A stretch of 42,812 nucleotides of DNA. Origin: Synechococcus sp. AG-673-F03. Its GTDB lineage: Bacteria > Cyanobacteriota > Cyanobacteriia > PCC-6307 > Cyanobiaceae. Under the pieces are notes generated by a model that was not told the DNA's origin, did no database searches, and saw only the letters and a list, made by a program, of their open reading frames with translations. Position numbers and translations under genes: made by a program. The number at the start of each line of letters is the position of its first letter. The stretch's first letter is position 1. The stretch is taken from contig QCTJ01000014.1 of NCBI GenBank assembly GCA_003211205.1, positions 1 through 42,812 on the forward strand, written 5' to 3'. Positions 39,278-42,812 of the stretch are shown here, piece after piece.

Positions 39278-39772
39278 ATGAATCAGCTGCTTGCAGGTGG
39301 TGCCGCCCTTGTCCTGGTGGTCGTGCTCTGGGGTCTTGGCCGACGGCCTGGCAAAACGCTGTTGCGCAGCACCGATGCGACCTCCGTGGCAGCCATCAAC
39401 AGAGCCCAGCTGGGACTGGTGCAGGTTTCATCGCCGCAGAAAGATCATGAGATTCAGCCAGGTTCTGCCAAGGGAACCTGCGATTCGGCCTCGTTCCAGC
39501 CCCCGGTCAGCAGCGCTGAGCGGATCTCGCTTGAGCGTCGGTTACGCGAGGCAATGGATCAAGGCAACCCAGCCGAGAGGCTTGAGGCCGTGAGGGTGGC
39601 CGGTCAGTGGGGGCATGCCTCCGTTTTGCCGCTGCTGAGGCGCGGTTTGCGTGATGCCGACAGTCTTGTTGTCGAAGCCGCTGCAACAGCCATTGAGCGG
39701 CACCGTGGCGCGACCCGACCATCTCCGGCTCAGATGGCCCGGCCACCTCGCAACGTTGCCCGGATGCGATAG
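39278..39772 (+). CDS. HEAT-repeat protein with N-terminal membrane anchor
   Basis: 164 residues. An N-terminal hydrophobic anchor (LLAGGAALVLVVVLWGLG) is followed by a variable linker, then a short HEAT/PBS-lyase-like unit: ERLEAVRVAGQWGHASVLPLLRRGLRDADSLVVEAAATAIER (about residues 100-143, described here only for its heptad-like alternation). Likely a protein-interaction scaffold; partner unknown. Its last 43 bases overlap the convergent glycosyltransferase gene. The gap to psaI (114 bases) holds the two divergent promoters. Confidence 0.72.
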   Translation: MNQLLAGGAALVLVVVLWGLGRRPGKTLLRSTDATSVAAINRAQLGLVQVSSPQKDHEIQPGSAKGTCDSASFQPPVSSAERISLERRLREAMDQGNPAERLEAVRVAGQWGHASVLPLLRRGLRDADSLVVEAAATAIERHRGATRPSPAQMARPPRNVARMR

Positions 39773-40692
39773 ATCGGGCGCCCCTGGCTTTCGTGGTACG
39801 TCCGGATCAGCAGTTCTCCCAACAGTCCGAAACAGAACAATTGAATCCCGGCCAGGCCGAGCACCACCGCCATGGTCAGCAGTGGCCTGTTGCCGATGTC
39901 TTCGCCTGTCAGCTTGATCACCAGCAAATAGGCGCTTGCTACCAGGCTTGTTGCGATGGCGACGAGGCCTCCAAACCCAAAGACGTACATCGGCCGGGTG
40001 AGGAAGCGTTTCATGAACCACACCGTCAGCAGGTCCATCAGGACTCGAAAGGTGCGATCAATTCCGTATTTGCTGGTTCCGTATTGACGCGCACGGTGAT
40101 TCACCTTCACTTCCGTGATGCGGGCTCCTTCGATGAAGGCCAGCGCCGGCAGAAAGCGATGCAGCTCGCCGTACAAGCGCATGTCGGAGAGCACGTCGCG
40201 GTCATAGGCCTTGAGCGAGCAGCCGTAGTCATGCAGACGAACCCCAGTGACGCGCCCGATCAGACGATTGGCCAGCCTGGAGGGAAGTTTTCTCTGCAGC
40301 TCGGCATCCTGGCGATCAAAACGCCAACCGCTCACCAGGTCATAGCCCTCGCGCAGCTTGTTGAGGAGCAGCGGGATGTCGGCGGGATCGTTCTGTAGAT
40401 CACCATCGAGGCTCACGATCACTTGCCCTTGGGCGATATCAAAACCTGCCGCCATGGCAGCTGTCTGACCGTAGTTCTTGCGCAGCAGAACACCCACCAG
40501 CTCCGGCACTTGTTCGCTGATGCTCTCCAGGACTGATGCGGTGTTGTCGGTTGAACCGTCATTGACCAGCACCAGTTCAAAGCGCTCTCCAATGGGTCGC
40601 AGCGCCTTCAGCAATTGGTCTACCAGCTCAGGCAGGCTTTCTTCTTCGTTGTAGAGCGGCACCACAACCGAAAGGTCCAGCCCAGCCGTCAT
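39730..40692 (-). CDS. Family 2 glycosyltransferase with C-terminal membrane helices (GtrB/ArnC-like)
   Basis: 320 residues from ATG 40692 (MTAGLDLSVVVPLYNEEESL). GT2 A-fold marks are VVPLYNEEE, VLVNDGSTDNT, and the metal-binding SLDGDLQNDP. Two C-terminal transmembrane segments (about 230-260 and 270-295) are typical of enzymes that transfer sugar to polyprenyl phosphate, here probably undecaprenyl phosphate, for surface glycan synthesis. The sugar is unknown. Neighbouring cell-wall genes fit an envelope role. Confidence 0.88.
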   Translation of the reverse strand: MTAGLDLSVVVPLYNEEESLPELVDQLLKALRPIGERFELVLVNDGSTDNTASVLESISEQVPELVGVLLRKNYGQTAAMAAGFDIAQGQVIVSLDGDLQNDPADIPLLLNKLREGYDLVSGWRFDRQDAELQRKLPSRLANRLIGRVTGVRLHDYGCSLKAYDRDVLSDMRLYGELHRFLPALAFIEGARITEVKVNHRARQYGTSKYGIDRTFRVLMDLLTVWFMKRFLTRPMYVFGFGGLVAIATSLVASAYLLVIKLTGEDIGNRPLLTMAVVLGLAGIQLFCFGLLGELLIRTYHESQGRPIYRIRATLRGGRAI

Positions 40693-40789
40693 CAGGATCC
40701 GATCGATGTCAATGCAACCTAATCGGCGCCTGTTGGACCAACTCTGAGCAGACAAGGCAAGGAGACAGTCAGGTCATTGAAAGGAGTAC

Positions 40790-41530
40790 TTAGGGCAGGG
40801 TGCTGCCGTCATGGCAGCGCGTCACCCTGCCGGCACCCCGCAGTTCAGCCCTGTAGTGACTGGCCACGGGCTGTAGATCCTGGGGATTCAGGCTGTCGAT
40901 GCCGATGCCATTGCGGCCATGTTCAATCCCCGAGCTGTGCATGTAGCGGCCGTTTTCGAGATGGATGCCGACGTGCGTGCAGCGCTCAGGTGTGCCAAAG
41001 AAGATCAGATCACCGGAGCGCAACGCTTTCAGATCATTCGCTTGCACCGCCAGCGGCTGGCAGAACCGTTCCTGCTGATAAGCATCTCTGGGCAGCCAGA
41101 TCCCAGTGCTGGCAAAGGCTGTCTGCACAAGGCCGGAGCAGTCCAGGTCGGGCCCGATGGTGCCTCCCCACAGGTAGGTGTTGTTGAGTTTGGCGGCGGC
41201 TTGCAGCCACTTCAAAACCGCATTGAGCCGGCTGGTGATCTCCGAGCTTGAGAGCAGGCATGGCTGCCAGACCTCGCAGGCCACAGCCTGATCCGCCAGT
41301 TCATCCATGGACAGCCAGCAGGGGTAGCCGTCCTCGAGCAGCACAACTTGCAAACGTCCGCGATCTTCGGGGCGAAACGGTGCAGCGACCTTGAAGCATC
41401 GGCCCGCTGCGGCCTGTGTGGCGAGTCCGCTCTCTGTTGGTGTGGCGTAGCCGTTCTGGCCACATAGCAGTTTCCAGCAGCTCCCTGGGCTGATCAGGTC
41501 CGGAGTGATCGGGGTGCCTAAAGTCGGCAT
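40790..41530 (-). CDS. NlpC/P60 family peptidoglycan peptidase
   Basis: 246 residues. The C-terminal NlpC/P60 domain has the Cys-His-His triad Cys131 (DLDCSGLVQTAF), His186 (THVGIHL) and His198 (RYMHSSG). The N-terminal part (about 40-100) looks like an SH3-type binding domain. It probably cleaves gamma-D-Glu-meso-DAP bonds in peptidoglycan stems. There is no clear signal peptide from this start; the cyanobacterial relatives often lack one. The ATG is immediately divergent from the serine hydrolase start. Confidence 0.88.
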   Translation of the reverse strand: MPTLGTPITPDLISPGSCWKLLCGQNGYATPTESGLATQAAAGRCFKVAAPFRPEDRGRLQVVLLEDGYPCWLSMDELADQAVACEVWQPCLLSSSEITSRLNAVLKWLQAAAKLNNTYLWGGTIGPDLDCSGLVQTAFASTGIWLPRDAYQQERFCQPLAVQANDLKALRSGDLIFFGTPERCTHVGIHLENGRYMHSSGIEHGRNGIGIDSLNPQDLQPVASHYRAELRGAGRVTRCHDGSTLP

Positions 41531-41547
41531 TGCCAGTAGCCAGTGCT

Positions 41548-42444
41548 ATGGCGTTCTACCGTCCCGATCCGGCGATGCAGCAGCACCTCGTTGCTCTGAT
41601 CGACAAGCTGGCGGCCGATGGCCGTCCCGGTCTGCACGATCAGATGGCCGTGACCTGGGTGCGTTACGACACCACCTTTCCGACCAATGGCAGCGGCAGC
41701 GGTGCGGCCTGGGCTGACCAGAAGCTGCTCTATCCAGCGAGTGTGGTGAAGCTGTTGTTTGCGGTGGCGGCCGAGCACTGCTTGCAGCGGGATCTGATTC
41801 CAGACAGCGATGAACTACGCCGTGCGCTCCGCGACATGCTGGCTGACTCCAGCAATGACGCCACGGGGTTGATCGTGGATCTGCTGACCGGCACAACAAG
41901 TGGTCCGCCCTTGCGCTCCCCTGCATGGGAGCAGTGGCAGCAGCAACGCCGCCGAGTGAACGACTGGTTTCATGGTTTTGGCTGGCCTGAGTTGGAGCGC
42001 GTCAACTGTTGCCAGAAAACCTGGGGTGATGGTCCCTATGGACGCGAGCGAGTGTTCTACGGGGAGAACAACAACAATCGCAATGCCCTCTGCACGGCCG
42101 CTGTTGCCAGGATTCTCGAGGCGGTCATGACCGATGGCGTTCTCTCACCTCCGGCTTGTCAGCGACTTCGAGCCCGATTGGCGCGTTCACTCGGCAAGGC
42201 AGACAGGCTGGAAGATCCGGAGAATCAAGTGGATGGGTTCCTCGGCGAGGGCTTGCCGGAAGGCAGTCAGCTTTGGAGTAAAGCCGGCTGGATGAGTCAG
42301 GCCCGTCACGACGCAGCCTGGTGGTGCATCGACGCGCAGGCACCTTCTCTGCTGGTGGTCTTCAGCGAAGGTCAGGAGCGCGCCGGCGACGAACAACTGC
42401 TGCCTCTGATGGCGAGCGAACTCGCGGCCTATGGAGCCGATTGA
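41548..42444 (+). CDS. SxxK serine hydrolase, class A beta-lactamase-like fold
   Basis: 298 residues from ATG 41548; an in-frame TTG at 41530 would add six. Catalytic marks are Ser65-Val-Val-Lys68 in YPASVVKLL, Ser-Ser-Asn103 as the SxN element, and LWSKAGWMSQ in the place of KTG. These define the beta-lactamase/DD-peptidase superfamily. There is no signal peptide, so a cytoplasmic or atypically exported amide/ester hydrolase is possible; true beta-lactamase activity should not be assumed. Sharing a promoter region with an NlpC/P60 peptidase suggests a peptidoglycan-related role. Confidence 0.82.
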   Translation: MAFYRPDPAMQQHLVALIDKLAADGRPGLHDQMAVTWVRYDTTFPTNGSGSGAAWADQKLLYPASVVKLLFAVAAEHCLQRDLIPDSDELRRALRDMLADSSNDATGLIVDLLTGTTSGPPLRSPAWEQWQQQRRRVNDWFHGFGWPELERVNCCQKTWGDGPYGRERVFYGENNNNRNALCTAAVARILEAVMTDGVLSPPACQRLRARLARSLGKADRLEDPENQVDGFLGEGLPEGSQLWSKAGWMSQARHDAAWWCIDAQAPSLLVVFSEGQERAGDEQLLPLMASELAAYGAD

Positions 42445-42464
42445 CGACTCGCTGTTCAGTTCAA

Positions 42465-42553
42465 CGGAGAGGGAGGGATTCGAACCCTCGACAGAAGTTG
42501 CCTCCTGTAACTCCTTAGCAGGGAGCCGCTTTCAACCACTCAGCCACCTCTCC
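42465..42553 (-). tRNA. tRNA-Ser (anticodon GCT)
   Basis: An 89-base class II tRNA. Acceptor GGAGAGG (from 42553) pairs with CCTCTCC (42466-42472), discriminator G at 42465. The anticodon loop CTGCTAA has GCT at 42517-42519. It has a long variable arm, and its T arm contains GGGTTCGAATCCC. CCA is not encoded. It reads AGC/AGT. Confidence 0.97.
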
Positions 42554-42587
42554 AGCGGCCCGCCCACCCTATCAACAGGGTGTCCGT

Positions 42588-42812
42588 TCAGACCACCAGT
42601 CGCGGCAGGCGGTGCTTGAAGCCGCACAACACTTCCCAGGGGATGGAACCCGACAGTTCCGCCCAGTCCTGAGGGCGGATCACTTGCTGATCATCCTCTC
42701 CCAGCAGCGTGACCTCATCACCGCTCTCAAGATCGGCATGGTCGGTGACATCCAGCACCAGTTGATCCATGGTGATCGCACCAACCTGAGGAAGGGGCTG
42801 GCCACGATGCAG
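42588..42812 (-). CDS. alr: Alanine racemase, C-terminal part (5' end outside window)
   Basis: The frame is open from the window edge to the stop at 42588, giving about 74 residues. GAITMDQLVLDVTD matches the conserved GR(I/V)xMDQ segment of alanine racemase, with GDEVTLLGEDD and the C-terminal WAELSGSIPWEVLCGFKHRL region. Alr makes D-alanine for peptidoglycan using PLP. The N-terminal PLP domain is outside the window. Identification rests on the C-terminal domain only. Confidence 0.87.
   Translation of the reverse strand: MHRGQPLPQVGAITMDQLVLDVTDHADLESGDEVTLLGEDDQQVIRPQDWAELSGSIPWEVLCGFKHRLPRLVV

Noticed and set aside
41548-42444. Antibiotic-resistance beta-lactamase
   Set aside because: The SxxK fold is present but there is no signal peptide, the KTG element is altered, and the neighbourhood is ordinary core chromosome.

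Overview
The window looks like core chromosome of a marine picocyanobacterium, most likely a high-GC Synechococcus of subcluster 5.1. This rests on oxygenic photosystem I genes (psaA, psaB, psaL, psaI), ferredoxin-dependent glutamate synthase, an MPBQ/MSBQ-type methyltransferase, the dapL lysine route, a cobalamin pathway fusion, GC-rich coding sequence and very short spacers. Assignment to genus is inference; no rRNA marker is present. I see no insertion sequence, prophage, CRISPR array or compositionally foreign island.

Layout. 1-6.75 kb: a radical SAM protein (5' end outside the window), then, on the minus strand, dapL, clpS and a CPBP membrane protease; divergent from dapL is a long radical SAM/DUF2344 fusion. 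6.75-10 kb: rne-rnhB with a structured leader, then a convergent DUF1997 gene. 10-12.5 kb: pheA, convergent with a LON-domain gene that is coupled to the quinone methyltransferase. 12.6-17.4 kb: the str operon rpsL-rpsG-fusA-tuf-rpsJ on the minus strand, preceded by an A-type Fe-S carrier-like gene and a phosphodiester glycosidase-domain gene. 19.6-24.6 kb: gltB and a YciI-family gene. 24.6-27.4 kb: lipA, tRNA-Pro(CGG) and the cbiG-cobJ fusion. 27.4-39.2 kb: the photosystem I region. A secreted protein of unknown function sits divergent from psaA-psaB; a bicupin, a small membrane protein and an RND pump follow; then come psaL and psaI. 39.3-42.8 kb: envelope functions (HEAT-repeat protein, GT2 glycosyltransferase, NlpC/P60 peptidase, SxxK serine hydrolase), tRNA-Ser(GCT) and the 3' part of an alanine racemase gene.

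How it fits together. The PSI blocks supply the reaction-centre core and the PsaL/PsaI trimer-domain subunits. Reduced ferredoxin from PSI feeds GltB for nitrogen assimilation. dapL and pheA lead to lysine/meso-DAP and phenylalanine, and DAP and alanine racemase supply peptidoglycan, which the NlpC/P60 and serine hydrolase enzymes may process. rne/rnhB and the str operon cover RNA turnover and translation.

The most interesting non-coding signals are the RNA structures around the photosystem genes (a 12-bp GC hairpin and a start-codon hairpin before psaA, and paired hairpins after both psaB and psaL), a hairpin-rich rne leader, and many convergent or divergent gene pairs that overlap or nearly touch. 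The clearest protein-level oddity is an RNase E without the usual Zn-link cysteines. I did not find a convincing, wholly new multi-gene system; the findings are modest and are graded as such.
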